Notes under the pieces: model-generated | Told to the model about the DNA's origin: nothing | The model's input: only the letters and a program-made list of their open reading frames with translations | Database searches by the model: none | Assembly: GCF_000974425.1 (NCBI RefSeq) | Contig: NZ_CP010429.1 | Coordinates: 6,620,001-6,684,000, forward strand | DNA length: 64,000 bases | DNA from: Spirosoma radiotolerans | GTDB lineage: Bacteria; Bacteroidota; Bacteroidia; Cytophagales; Spirosomataceae | Direction of reading: 5' to 3' | Translations under genes and position numbers: made by a program | In this document: piece after piece, positions 25,813 through 33,817 of the stretch | Position numbering within the stretch: the first letter of the stretch is position 1 | Layout of the letters: every line of letters begins with the position of its first letter

Positions 25813-28800
25813 ATGAAATTTGAACAGTATAAAACCCTCGGATTCACCAACTGGTGCGTTGAGAACCGAACGGCGATTTACATCTTCACCTTCCTGATTA
25901 CACTGGGTGGGCTGTTCGTGTACAACAACCTGCCTAAAGAGCAGTTTCCGGATATTAAGGTGCCCCAGGTGTATATCAACACCGTTTATGTAGGGACCGC
26001 TCCGGCCGACATTGAAAATACGATCAACAAGCAGATTGAAAAGCAACTGAAGTCTATTTCGGGGGTGAAGCGCATCAAATCGAATGCCTTGCAGGACGTG
26101 TCGGTTATTCTGGTTGAGTTCAACCCCGATGTGCAATCGTCGGATGCCTTACAGCGCGTTCGGGATGCCATCGACAAGGCGAAGCCAGATCTGCCCCAGG
26201 AACTTGATTCAGGGCCAACGGCGCAGGATGTTGACTTCTCCGAAATGCCGATCATGAACGTGAACATGGCCGGAAATTTCTCGCTGAAACAACTGAAAGA
26301 GTATGCCGAAGATTTACAGGATGTGATTGAAGGTATGCCCGAAATTCGCCGGGTTGACATCATCGGCGCGCTGGAACGCGAAATACAGATCAACGTCGAT
26401 CTACCTCGTATGCAGTCAGCCGGTCTGGCTTTCTCCGATATTCAGCAGGCTATTCAGGGCGAAAATATCAACGTATCGGGTGGTGAATTACCTATCGACG
26501 GGGTTCGCCGGACGGTGCGGGTAAAAGGCGAATTTACGGATGTTGCGCAGCTTCAAAACCTGCAAATTCGTACGGCTACGGGCGCCACCGTTAAACTTGG
26601 CGACATTGCTGAAGTGCGGGACAACTTTGAAGAACAGCAGAACTTTGCCCGGTTGAATAACAAATCGGTTGTTACGCTGAACGTCATCAAACGGGCGGGT
26701 GCTAACCTGATCTCGGCCGCCGACCGCATCGAAAAAACCATCGAAGAGTACAAAGAGACCCGTTTTCCGGAAGGTCTGGAGGTGAAAATCACGGCCGATC
26801 AATCGGAGCGGACGCGCGAAAACGTGAATGACCTCATCAATACGGTTGTTCTTGGTTTCATCTTCGTTGTATTGGTGCTCATGTTCTTCATGGGTGTTCG
26901 CGATGCTATCTTCGTCGGACTATCGGTTCCTTTGTCGGCTCTGGTCGCGTTTGTCTTGATGCCGGTGCTGGGGCCGCTGGTAGGGGCCTCGTTTACCTTG
27001 AACACGATGGTGCTTTTTGCCTTTCTGCTTGGTTTGGGACTTGTTGTGGATGACGCGATCGTGGTTATCGAAAACTCACACCGACTCTTCAATGAGAACA
27101 AAGACTGGGATATCAAACAAGCTGTGAAAGCGGCTGCCGGAGAGGTATTCGTACCCGTGTTATCCGGAACGCTAACGACCATTGCGCCTTTCTTTCCGCT
27201 CCTGTTCTGGCCGGGTATTGTGGGTGAATTTATGAAGTTTTTGCCCCTAACGCTTATCTTAACGCTGTTCGCTTCCTTGTTCGTGGCTTATGTCATCAAC
27301 CCCGTTTTCGCTGTAACGTTCATGAAACGGCACGAAGATGATAACCACGAAGACAAACAGAGCTTCCAGGAAATCAAACGGCCGCTTATGATTATGACCG
27401 TGCTGGCGGGTGTTGGTTATGTGATCGACCGGGGTATTGGCAACCTGTTTGTCCTGTTCATTATTCTGTACGTATTCAATCACTACGTGTTGACGCCGAA
27501 ACTGATTGTGCCGTTCCAGGAAAGTATGTTACCTGCGCTTAAGAACGGCTACCGCCGGTTAATATCGTGGATACTGACCGGATGGCGGCCTGTTCTGGCT
27601 ATCGTAGCCGCGTTCGGTTTGCTGATTCTGACCTTCATTATCACCGGAATTGCCAAGCCAAAAGTCCTCTTCTTCCCAAGTGGTGAGCCGGATTATATCT
27701 ACGTGTACAACGTAATGCCTATCGGTACCGACGCCCGGGTAACGGATTCGGTGACCAAAGTTATTGAAAAACGGGTATTTAAGGTACTGGAAGAGAACAA
27801 GGCGACTGATATTGTAAACTCGGTTATTTCTAACGTTGGCAAGAACGCTGGTGATCCTATGAATCCTGATCGCTCGGCCACTCCACAGAAATCGAAGGTC
27901 ACGATTGCGTTTAAACCAAATGAAGAACGGCACGGCATATCAACGGATTCGCTGTTGAGCAAGGTTCGGGTGGCCGTGAGCGGTTTGCCAGGCAGCGAAC
28001 TTTCAGTAGAACGTGAATCCAACGGACCGCCAACGGGTAAACCCATTGCGATTGAGATTGCGGGCGAAGAGTTCGATGAGCTTAAGAAACTGGAAAAAGA
28101 AGTTCGCCTGAAAATTGCGCAGGCCGGAATTCAGGGAATCGACCAGCTGAAGTCGGATTTAATTACCAACAAGCCTGAAATCGTGATTGACATTGACCGG
28201 GAGAAAGCTGAACGGGAAGGCATCTCATCGGGTCAGGTAGCGATGGCCATTCGGACAGCCTTGTTTGGTACAGAAGTCTCAAAATTCCGGGATGCCAAAG
28301 ACGAATACCCAATCATGGTTCGCCTGAAACCCGACGACCGGAGTCAGATCGACCGGTTGCTGAGCCTAAACGTTGTGTATCGCGACATGGTTATGGGGGG
28401 GCAACTGCGGCAGGTTCCGATTACATCGGTAACGAATATCAGTTATTCGACGACGTTTAGCCAGATTAACCGCAAAAACCAGGAGCGGCTCGTTACGTTG
28501 AGTTCCGATGTGGTGCCAGGCTATAATGCGAACGAGATTGTGGCCCAAATCCAACAGGTGATCAAGGACATTGAGGTACCAAACGGCTACACGCTCAAAA
28601 TGGGCGGTGAACAGGAAGACCAGCAGGAATCAATGAACTTCCTGGTGTCGGCCTTTGGTATTGCCATGCTGTTGATTTACCTGATTATGGCTACGCAATT
28701 TAACTCGGTGGTAAAACCGCTGATCATCTTCGTTACAATCCTGTTCTCGTTGATTGGCGTGTTGCTTGGGTTTGTTATTTTCAATAAAGAGTTCTCCGTC

Positions 28801-29247
28801 ATCATGTCAGGGGTTGGTATCATCGCGCTAGCCGGTATTGTGGTGAAAAACGGTATTCTGCTGATCGAATTCATTGAAGAGTTACGCGGTCGGGGCGTTC
28901 CCCTGCGTGAGGCCATCATTGAAGCGGGCGGTATCCGGTTAACACCCGTGTTGCTGACGGCCTCGGCTGCCGTACTGGGCCTGATTCCGCTGGCGCTGGG
29001 TATCACCGTAGACTTTGTTGGGTTGTTCCGTAATTTCGATCCACACATCATCGTCGGTGGTGATAGCTCCGTATTCTGGAACATTCTTGCCTGGACGATC
29101 ATTTTCGGACTAACATTTTCGACCGTCCTGACGCTTGTTATCGTGCCCTGTATGTATTGGGTCAACGAGCGCATTCGGATGAAGTGGTTTGGTAAGAAAG
29201 ACCCCGCACTCGAACGTCAGGAGGAACTGGAAGAAGAGCTGGTTTAA
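25813..29247 (+). CDS. RND family efflux transporter permease (HAE type)
   Basis: 1144-residue proton-driven inner-membrane transporter. First transmembrane helix at about 18-35 (TAIYIFTFLITLGGLFVY), porter domain (VYINTVYVGTAPADIENTI), then the transmembrane block with GLGLVVDDAIVVIENSHR (about 405-422; the two Asp of TM4), the second half with similar porter and membrane parts (LAGIVVKNGILLIEFIEELRGRG), and a Glu-rich tail (RQEELEEELV). Residues 500-600 contain an extra hydrophobic stretch with a charged loop. It is the third structural gene of the TetR-controlled operon. Substrate unknown. Confidence 0.95.
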   Translation: MKFEQYKTLGFTNWCVENRTAIYIFTFLITLGGLFVYNNLPKEQFPDIKVPQVYINTVYVGTAPADIENTINKQIEKQLKSISGVKRIKSNALQDVSVILVEFNPDVQSSDALQRVRDAIDKAKPDLPQELDSGPTAQDVDFSEMPIMNVNMAGNFSLKQLKEYAEDLQDVIEGMPEIRRVDIIGALEREIQINVDLPRMQSAGLAFSDIQQAIQGENINVSGGELPIDGVRRTVRVKGEFTDVAQLQNLQIRTATGATVKLGDIAEVRDNFEEQQNFARLNNKSVVTLNVIKRAGANLISAADRIEKTIEEYKETRFPEGLEVKITADQSERTRENVNDLINTVVLGFIFVVLVLMFFMGVRDAIFVGLSVPLSALVAFVLMPVLGPLVGASFTLNTMVLFAFLLGLGLVVDDAIVVIENSHRLFNENKDWDIKQAVKAAAGEVFVPVLSGTLTTIAPFFPLLFWPGIVGEFMKFLPLTLILTLFASLFVAYVINPVFAVTFMKRHEDDNHEDKQSFQEIKRPLMIMTVLAGVGYVIDRGIGNLFVLFIILYVFNHYVLTPKLIVPFQESMLPALKNGYRRLISWILTGWRPVLAIVAAFGLLILTFIITGIAKPKVLFFPSGEPDYIYVYNVMPIGTDARVTDSVTKVIEKRVFKVLEENKATDIVNSVISNVGKNAGDPMNPDRSATPQKSKVTIAFKPNEERHGISTDSLLSKVRVAVSGLPGSELSVERESNGPPTGKPIAIEIAGEEFDELKKLEKEVRLKIAQAGIQGIDQLKSDLITNKPEIVIDIDREKAEREGISSGQVAMAIRTALFGTEVSKFRDAKDEYPIMVRLKPDDRSQIDRLLSLNVVYRDMVMGGQLRQVPITSVTNISYSTTFSQINRKNQERLVTLSSDVVPGYNANEIVAQIQQVIKDIEVPNGYTLKMGGEQEDQQESMNFLVSAFGIAMLLIYLIMATQFNSVVKPLIIFVTILFSLIGVLLGFVIFNKEFSVIMSGVGIIALAGIVVKNGILLIEFIEELRGRGVPLREAIIEAGGIRLTPVLLTASAAVLGLIPLALGITVDFVGLFRNFDPHIIVGGDSSVFWNILAWTIIFGLTFSTVLTLVIVPCMYWVNERIRMKWFGKKDPALERQEELEEELV

Positions 29248-29263
29248 CTAACAGCGTTAACAA

Positions 29264-29299
29264 AATAATGCCGACAGGTCTAAAACCGTCGGCATTATT
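29264..29299 (+). terminator. terminator of the efflux operon
   Basis: Twelve-bp arms AATAATGCCGAC (29264-29275) and GTCGGCATTATT (29288-29299) with a 12-nt loop, 16 bp after the transporter stop. The T tract is weak. Confidence 0.75.
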
Positions 29300-29550
29300 C
29301 GTTTCGGGCAATACTATAGAGAAAGCTACTCGCGAGCCATTTAGGCTGAAATAGACGCTGATCGTAAGCCCACTTTATCACCAATAGAGGGTTTTCTCAG
29401 AGCGCTATCCGCAAGTTGGAACACGTACCAGCATTGTTGGGTTATGCTCACAATTAGGCAGTCGAACCAGTGTGGGCGGGGCAACATCCATACATGCGAA
29501 TACATCTTAACACATATCTCTGGCTTCAGCAGAAATACTAACTAAACTCC
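29300..29550. other. intergenic region without recognised features
   Basis: About 250 bp between the efflux-operon terminator and the metallophosphoesterase. I see no open frame of family-like composition, no TAnnTTTG promoter match and no long palindrome. It presumably holds the promoter of the next gene. Confidence 0.5.
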
Positions 29551-30831
29551 ATGAATCGAACTTCTTTATTTGTCATACTTCCTGTTATTCTGCTCCTGAT
29601 CGACTGGTATGTTTTTCAGGCAGTTAAAACCCTCAGTCGGTCGGCTACCGAAGGTACGCAGCGCATCATTACCATCGCTTTCTGGGGCTTTACCGCCATC
29701 TCATTGCTGTTGTATATTATTATGCAACTGCTGCCGCCCGACTCCATTAGCCGCAACACGCGTACGTTTCTATGGGCGTTTATCGCAATTCCTTATTTCT
29801 CGAAAATCTTCGCCGTACTAATTATTCTGATTGATGACATTGGCCGGTTCTTCCGGTGGATTGTTTCGCTTTTCTACAAGCCCGAGGTTCGCGAAGCCGT
29901 TGAGGATACGACCCGCAAAACCATGCCTGCTACGGATACCATTACCCGATCCGATTTTCTGATGAAAACGGCGTTGGTAGTTGGTGCCGTACCCCTGGTC
30001 GGATTTAGCTGGGGCATTCTGTCGGGGGCGCACGACTACCGAATCCGGCGCATTAAGTTACCGCTTAAGAACCTGCCTTCCGGTTTCAACGGCATGACCA
30101 TTGCCCAGATTTCGGATATTCACTCCGGAAGTTTTTTCAACAAAACGGCGGTCAAGGGGGGCGTCGAGATGCTCCTGGGCCAAAAACCCGACATGGTGTT
30201 TTTTACCGGTGATCTGGTCAACAGCCATGCTGAAGAGGTAAATAGCTACATCGACGTATTCAATAAAGTAAAGGCGCCTATGGGCGTTTACTCAACCTTA
30301 GGCAATCATGATTACGGCAAGTACGTGCAGTGGCCAAGCGTTCAGGCCGAACGTCAGAATGTGATGAATGTAGTGGCCGCTCACAAGCAGATGGGTTGGA
30401 ACATACTGATGGATGAGAACAAGATTCTGGAGCAGAACGGCGACAAAATCGCGCTGATTGGGGTTCAGAATCTTGGTTTTGGCCCGGCGGCCTTACGGGC
30501 TGGTAACTTGGCAAAAGCTTATGAAGGCACGAAGGATTACCCTGTCAAACTCCTCCTTTCCCACGATCCCACGCACTGGGATGCCGAAGTTCGCCCAAAA
30601 TTCCCGGATATAGATGTTCAGTTTAGTGGTCATACCCACGGTGCTCAGTTTGGCGTTGACTTGGGCGATGTGAAATGGAGCCCGGCACAGTATTTTTACA
30701 AGCAGTGGGCAGGTTTATACCAGGATGGTGACCAGCGCCTGTATGTAAACCGTGGATACGGCTATATTGGCTATCCGGGTCGAGTCGGTATTTTGCCGGA
30801 GATCACTATTTTTGAATTGGTGAAAGCTTGA
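29551..30831 (+). CDS. membrane-anchored metallophosphoesterase (YkuE-like)
   Basis: 426 residues. Three or four N-terminal transmembrane helices (about 5-25, 36-62, 72-96) and another hydrophobic segment around 136-155 precede a calcineurin-like phosphoesterase domain with all metal motifs: DIHSG (about 190), GDLVNS (about 222), GNHDYG (about 250), the distal His in LLSHDP and GHTHGAQFG (about 360). YkuE-type enzymes act on the outer face of the membrane; the substrate is unknown here. Confidence 0.88.
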   Translation: MNRTSLFVILPVILLLIDWYVFQAVKTLSRSATEGTQRIITIAFWGFTAISLLLYIIMQLLPPDSISRNTRTFLWAFIAIPYFSKIFAVLIILIDDIGRFFRWIVSLFYKPEVREAVEDTTRKTMPATDTITRSDFLMKTALVVGAVPLVGFSWGILSGAHDYRIRRIKLPLKNLPSGFNGMTIAQISDIHSGSFFNKTAVKGGVEMLLGQKPDMVFFTGDLVNSHAEEVNSYIDVFNKVKAPMGVYSTLGNHDYGKYVQWPSVQAERQNVMNVVAAHKQMGWNILMDENKILEQNGDKIALIGVQNLGFGPAALRAGNLAKAYEGTKDYPVKLLLSHDPTHWDAEVRPKFPDIDVQFSGHTHGAQFGVDLGDVKWSPAQYFYKQWAGLYQDGDQRLYVNRGYGYIGYPGRVGILPEITIFELVKA

Positions 30832-30890
30832 TCGACTAACTAATTGCCTACTCATTCAGTTACCCTACTCGATAAACCATCACATACATT

Positions 30891-31757
30891 ATGAAAATTG
30901 TATTTATTACAGGACTATCCTTTTTGATGTCGCTGTTTTCGTACCTGAAACCAGCACAGCCCCAGGAAACAGCCATCCCACTCTGTCACACGACCGATTC
31001 ACCGGGAAACGACATGTCGGCTATGGCGGCTGATCCTGCTTTCCAGCGGCTTCATGAAGCCCCTCTTCCTTTCACCTACATGGGTGCGGGTGAGATGATC
31101 AAATTCTCGACGCCGGATGGGCAGTCAGCAAACGGATTTCTGTTGAAAGCCAAAAAGCCATCGAACAAATGGCTCCTGGTCTATCAGGAATGGTGGGGCC
31201 TGAACGACAACATTAAACAGCAGTCAGAAACGTTTTACAATGATCTCAAAGACGTGAACGTGCTGGCGGTTGATATGTATGATGGTAAAGTAGCTACGGA
31301 GCCATCTGAAGCGGGCAAATTGATGCAGGGAGCCAGCAAAGACCGGCTCATGAGCATTCAGAAAGGAGCTATTGCCTACGCAGGACCTAAAGCGGAGTTT
31401 GCGAGTGTTGGCTGGTGTTTTGGCGGCATGTTATCGCTGCAGTCGGCTATGCTGGAAGGAAAACAGGCTAAAGGATGTGTCATGTATTACGGTCGGCCAG
31501 AGCAGGACGTCGAAAAGCTGAAAACACTTAACACAGATGTGCTGGGATTCTTCGGCAGTCAGGATAAAGGCATTACACCGGAGTCTGTCAAAACATTCGA
31601 AGAGAATATGGCAAAAGCTGGCGAAAAAGTAACGGTGAAGATGTATGATGCTGGGCATGGTTTCGCAAACCCAAGCAACCCTGTTTACAACAAAGAAGCC
31701 GCTGCCGATGCCTATAAATTGGCGCTGGCTTACCTGAAAGATAAGCTGAAGGCATAA
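30891..31757 (+). CDS. secreted dienelactone hydrolase family protein
   Basis: 288 residues with a signal peptide (MKIVFITGLSFLMSLFSYLKPAQPQ). The dienelactone hydrolase fold shows GWCFGGMLSL with the nucleophilic Cys (about residue 179), an acid in GSQDKGITPESVK and the terminal His in DAGHGFANP. The pattern YQEWWGLNDNIKQQSETFYND is characteristic of this family. It would act in the periplasm on ester or lactone substrates not identifiable from sequence. Confidence 0.88.
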   Translation: MKIVFITGLSFLMSLFSYLKPAQPQETAIPLCHTTDSPGNDMSAMAADPAFQRLHEAPLPFTYMGAGEMIKFSTPDGQSANGFLLKAKKPSNKWLLVYQEWWGLNDNIKQQSETFYNDLKDVNVLAVDMYDGKVATEPSEAGKLMQGASKDRLMSIQKGAIAYAGPKAEFASVGWCFGGMLSLQSAMLEGKQAKGCVMYYGRPEQDVEKLKTLNTDVLGFFGSQDKGITPESVKTFEENMAKAGEKVTVKMYDAGHGFANPSNPVYNKEAAADAYKLALAYLKDKLKA

Positions 31758-31777
31758 AAAATAAGTAAGTTGCAGTT

Positions 31778-31822
31778 AGTAAGTGGCTGGTGAATACACG
31801 TTGTATTCACCAGCCACTTACT
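31778..31822. repeat. perfect 21-bp palindrome downstream of the hydrolase
   Basis: Arms 31778-31798 and 31802-31822, identical complements with a 3-nt centre. There is no T tract, so it is either a factor-independent terminator of unusual form, an mRNA 3'-end stabiliser, or a protein-binding site. The arms read AGTAAGTGGCTGGTGAATACA. Confidence 0.75.
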
Positions 31823-31937
31823 GTTATATACCGGTTGGGCTTTTAATAAAACTTTAACCAGTATTTCCACGTTTTAATTAAACGCTGAAGCTTATGATTT
31901 GTCTAACCAACAAATCGGGTGGAAACCTGCTACAGCA

Positions 31938-32378
31938 ATGAAAACGACGAAGTTGAATGGAATTATAACCGGACTATTACTCGGTATAGTTACGGTCAGT
32001 TTTGGCCAGGTTTACGGACCAGGTAACGGTTACGGACAGGGGTATCCAAATGGAAACGGATATAATCAGAACTACCCAAATGGAAATGGGTACGGACAGA
32101 GTTATCCTAACCAGAACTATCCGAATGGCTACAATAACGGGTATAACCAGGGGTATCCAAACGGATATGGCCAAGCGTATCCAAATGGATACGGACCTTA
32201 TAATCAATATGGTCAGCCGTATCCATCCCGTCAACGGGTTGTCATATTGCCACCCCGCGTTGTTGTCGTGCCGCCCCCGGTTGTGGTAGGGCCTCCTGTT
32301 TATGTCAGACCTTATCCCAATTACGGATATGGGTTTGGGCACGGTGGTCACCGGGGCATTTACGGCCGTCGCTGGTAG
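31938..32378 (+). CDS. secreted Tyr/Pro/Asn/Gly-rich repeat protein
   Basis: 146 residues from the ATG at 31938, which gives a clear signal peptide (MKTTKLNGIITGLLLGIVTVSFGQ). The mature part has imperfect tandem repeats of about 9 residues (YPNGNGYNQN, YPNGNGYGQS, YPNQNYPNGY and so on), then a Val/Pro segment (VVILPPRVVVVPPPVVVGPP) and a Gly/Tyr/His/Arg-rich end. An upstream in-frame ATG (31899) would add 13 residues and bury the signal peptide. The domain is unknown; such proteins are common envelope products in Cytophagales. Confidence 0.7.
   Translation: MKTTKLNGIITGLLLGIVTVSFGQVYGPGNGYGQGYPNGNGYNQNYPNGNGYGQSYPNQNYPNGYNNGYNQGYPNGYGQAYPNGYGPYNQYGQPYPSRQRVVILPPRVVVVPPPVVVGPPVYVRPYPNYGYGFGHGGHRGIYGRRW
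32005..32215 (+). repeat. coding tandem repeat (YPNGNGY type)
   Basis: Imperfect repeats of about 24-27 bp, each coding roughly for YPNGNGY(N/G)Q. The unit is in phase with the reading frame, so it is a protein repeat and not an array. Confidence 0.7.
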
Positions 32379-32462
32379 GTGACTATATATCTGAGACTGG
32401 TTGAGCGCCTTTCTCAAGTGACAAGTAGTGGTTCAATGCGTTAACACTAAAAACGAAAAATC

Positions 32463-32780
32463 ATGAAAACTATAAAAGTCTTGCCCTTTCTGATAGCTGG
32501 TTTATTAGTTGTTCTGATGACTAGCTGTGGTCCTTCTTATGTAAGTACGGGTGGTGGTTATGGTCCCGGCTATTATGGTGCTCGTCCTTATTACGGCTAT
32601 GGATACAGGCCCTACGGCTACTACAATCCACCAGTCGTTGTTCGTCCGCCGGTTGTGGTTCGTCCTCGGTATTATTCGCCAGCACCCCGCTATTATGGCG
32701 GTAGCCCACGGGGCGGCTACAGTGGCGGTCGCAGCGGAGGTGGTTATAGTGGTGGTGGTCGCTCTCGTGGACCAAGGTAA
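32463..32780 (+). CDS. small Gly/Tyr-rich lipoprotein
   Basis: 105 residues; signal peptide with lipobox LMTSC (MKTIKVLPFLIAGLLVVLMTSC, Cys 22). The rest is low complexity: GYGPGYYGARPYYGYGY, PPVVVRPPVVVRPRYY and a Gly/Ser/Arg tail. It shares the Val/Pro and Tyr/Gly character of the preceding gene (84 bp away), so the two may act together on the cell surface. No catalytic domain is seen. Confidence 0.7.
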   Translation: MKTIKVLPFLIAGLLVVLMTSCGPSYVSTGGGYGPGYYGARPYYGYGYRPYGYYNPPVVVRPPVVVRPRYYSPAPRYYGGSPRGGYSGGRSGGGYSGGGRSRGPR

Positions 32781-32801
32781 AATTATAACCAGTTAAATGT
32801 A

Positions 32802-32840
32802 GAAGGGAATATGGCTTTGAAACCGTATTCCCTTCTTCAT
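32802..32840 (+). terminator. terminator after the Gly/Tyr-rich lipoprotein
   Basis: Ten-bp arms GAAGGGAATA (32802-32811) and TATTCCCTTC (32826-32835) with a 14-nt loop, followed by TTCATTT. Confidence 0.75.
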
Positions 32841-32855
32841 TTACTGCCAAATGAC

Positions 32856-33287
32856 TCAGGCAGGCCAACTGAAAGGCTTACCAATGTGTACAGAATAGTC
32901 ACCTGACTCAATTAAAGGTTTGTCGTCTGTTTGTAAATTATACAGGTAAATCCAGCAGTCGGTTGTAGTGTCATTGAATTCAACTGGAATGATTGCTCTG
33001 ATATATTCCGTAGGTTGTTCAAACTGATCCCCCACGCCTTCATAGTAATCGAGATAAGTTAGTATGGCTTCTTTTTGGCTGCTAATTTCAAAGACCGAAC
33101 CATGCACACGCGTATCGCTGTTTTCCTGATAAACAGCTCCTGGATAACTTCCCATGTCGAATGACTGGCCCGTAAAGGAGCCTTCGCCCACATAGCGACC
33201 CCGTTGGCGCAGGTACTGGGAAAATGTGTTGTCGAAGGGTGGTCGGAGGGTTCCGTAAACGATCAGGAAGTCAGGATTAGAGGTCAT
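32856..33287 (-). CDS. gamma-glutamylcyclotransferase-like protein (AIG2/GGCT fold)
   Basis: 143 residues. Substrate-binding signature VYGTLRPPFDN near the N-terminus and the catalytic Glu in LDYYEGVGDQFEQPTEYIRAIIPV (about residues 79-102) define the GGCT-like family, which releases 5-oxoproline from gamma-glutamyl compounds. The last part DCWIYLYN is the usual closing strand. It is a single gene; the neighbours do not indicate the substrate. Confidence 0.87.
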   Translation of the reverse strand: MTSNPDFLIVYGTLRPPFDNTFSQYLRQRGRYVGEGSFTGQSFDMGSYPGAVYQENSDTRVHGSVFEISSQKEAILTYLDYYEGVGDQFEQPTEYIRAIIPVEFNDTTTDCWIYLYNLQTDDKPLIESGDYSVHIGKPFSWPA

Positions 33288-33355
33288 TTAATAAAAAATG
33301 GATGGCCGTGCGATAAAAGTAGGTTATTTGACGTTAGGTAGGAAATGTACAGGTT

Positions 33356-33556
33356 ATGAAACGGACAAAAATCATTCTGCTAATGGCGGCATCGCTGGTG
33401 CTGGTCAATGTACCGCTGGAAACGATGGCGTCTAAAAACCCAACGGAACAAACGGCTATCGGGCGTAAACGAAAAGGGTATAAGCCTAAGCGCGGAGGGC
33501 TGTTCAACACAGGACTTTTCCGCAAGAAAAACGGCTGTGGCTGTCCGAACCATTAA
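33356..33556 (+). CDS. small secreted basic protein with CGCP tail
   Basis: 66 residues. A signal peptide (MKRTKIILLMAASLVLVNVPLETMA) is followed by a basic stretch (GRKRKGYKPKRGG) and a C-terminus FRKKNGCGCPNH with two Cys. I know no named family. Signal peptide plus a downstream terminator support a real gene. Other Cytophagales small proteins with this kind of Lys/Arg-rich body and CGCP end come to mind, but I cannot verify that. Confidence 0.6.
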   Translation: MKRTKIILLMAASLVLVNVPLETMASKNPTEQTAIGRKRKGYKPKRGGLFNTGLFRKKNGCGCPNH

Positions 33557-33590
33557 GCAATTGTTAAGAAATTGTACTAATATCATAGGC

Positions 33591-33615
33591 AGGCCCTTGA
33601 ATGGGCCTTTTTTTG
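33591..33615 (+). terminator. terminator of the small basic protein gene
   Basis: AGGCCC (33591-33596), loop TTGAAT, GGGCCT (33603-33608), then seven further T. Confidence 0.85.
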
Positions 33616-33657
33616 TTAAATTACTTGTAAAAATCTGTGTTTCAGCGTAAAATTTCG

Positions 33658-33665
33658 TACCTTTG
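33658..33665 (+). promoter_or_regulatory. promoter -7 element for typA
   Basis: TACCTTTG followed by C, the form of the Bacteroidota -7 box seen at strong housekeeping promoters. It lies 150 bp upstream of the preferred typA start, giving a leader of about 145 nt. Confidence 0.7.
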
Positions 33666-33708
33666 CGGCTTGAAATATCTGAACCACACCAGTGAACTGG
33701 TAAAATTT

Positions 33709-33783
33709 ATTTGATTTTTCATGATTTTCATGATTGCTTATAATAGGGTTCAGGCTGATACAATCAAATCATGAAAATCAAAT
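33709..33783 (+). promoter_or_regulatory. hairpin in the typA leader
   Basis: Arms 33709-33725 and 33768-33783 are complementary apart from one bulged T; the loop of 42 nt contains a direct repeat TTTTCATGAT. The right arm ends over the alternative ATG at 33782, 36 nt before the preferred start. A translation-control role is possible; it may depend on temperature, since TypA matters in the cold in other bacteria. Confidence 0.5.
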
Positions 33784-33817
33784 GAATCGGGATAAGCCTG
33801 GTTCTGACAACATTTGT

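Noticed and set aside
32005..32215. Regular direct repeats that could suggest a CRISPR array
   Set aside because: Units are in phase with a secreted protein and lack spacers; no cas genes are present.
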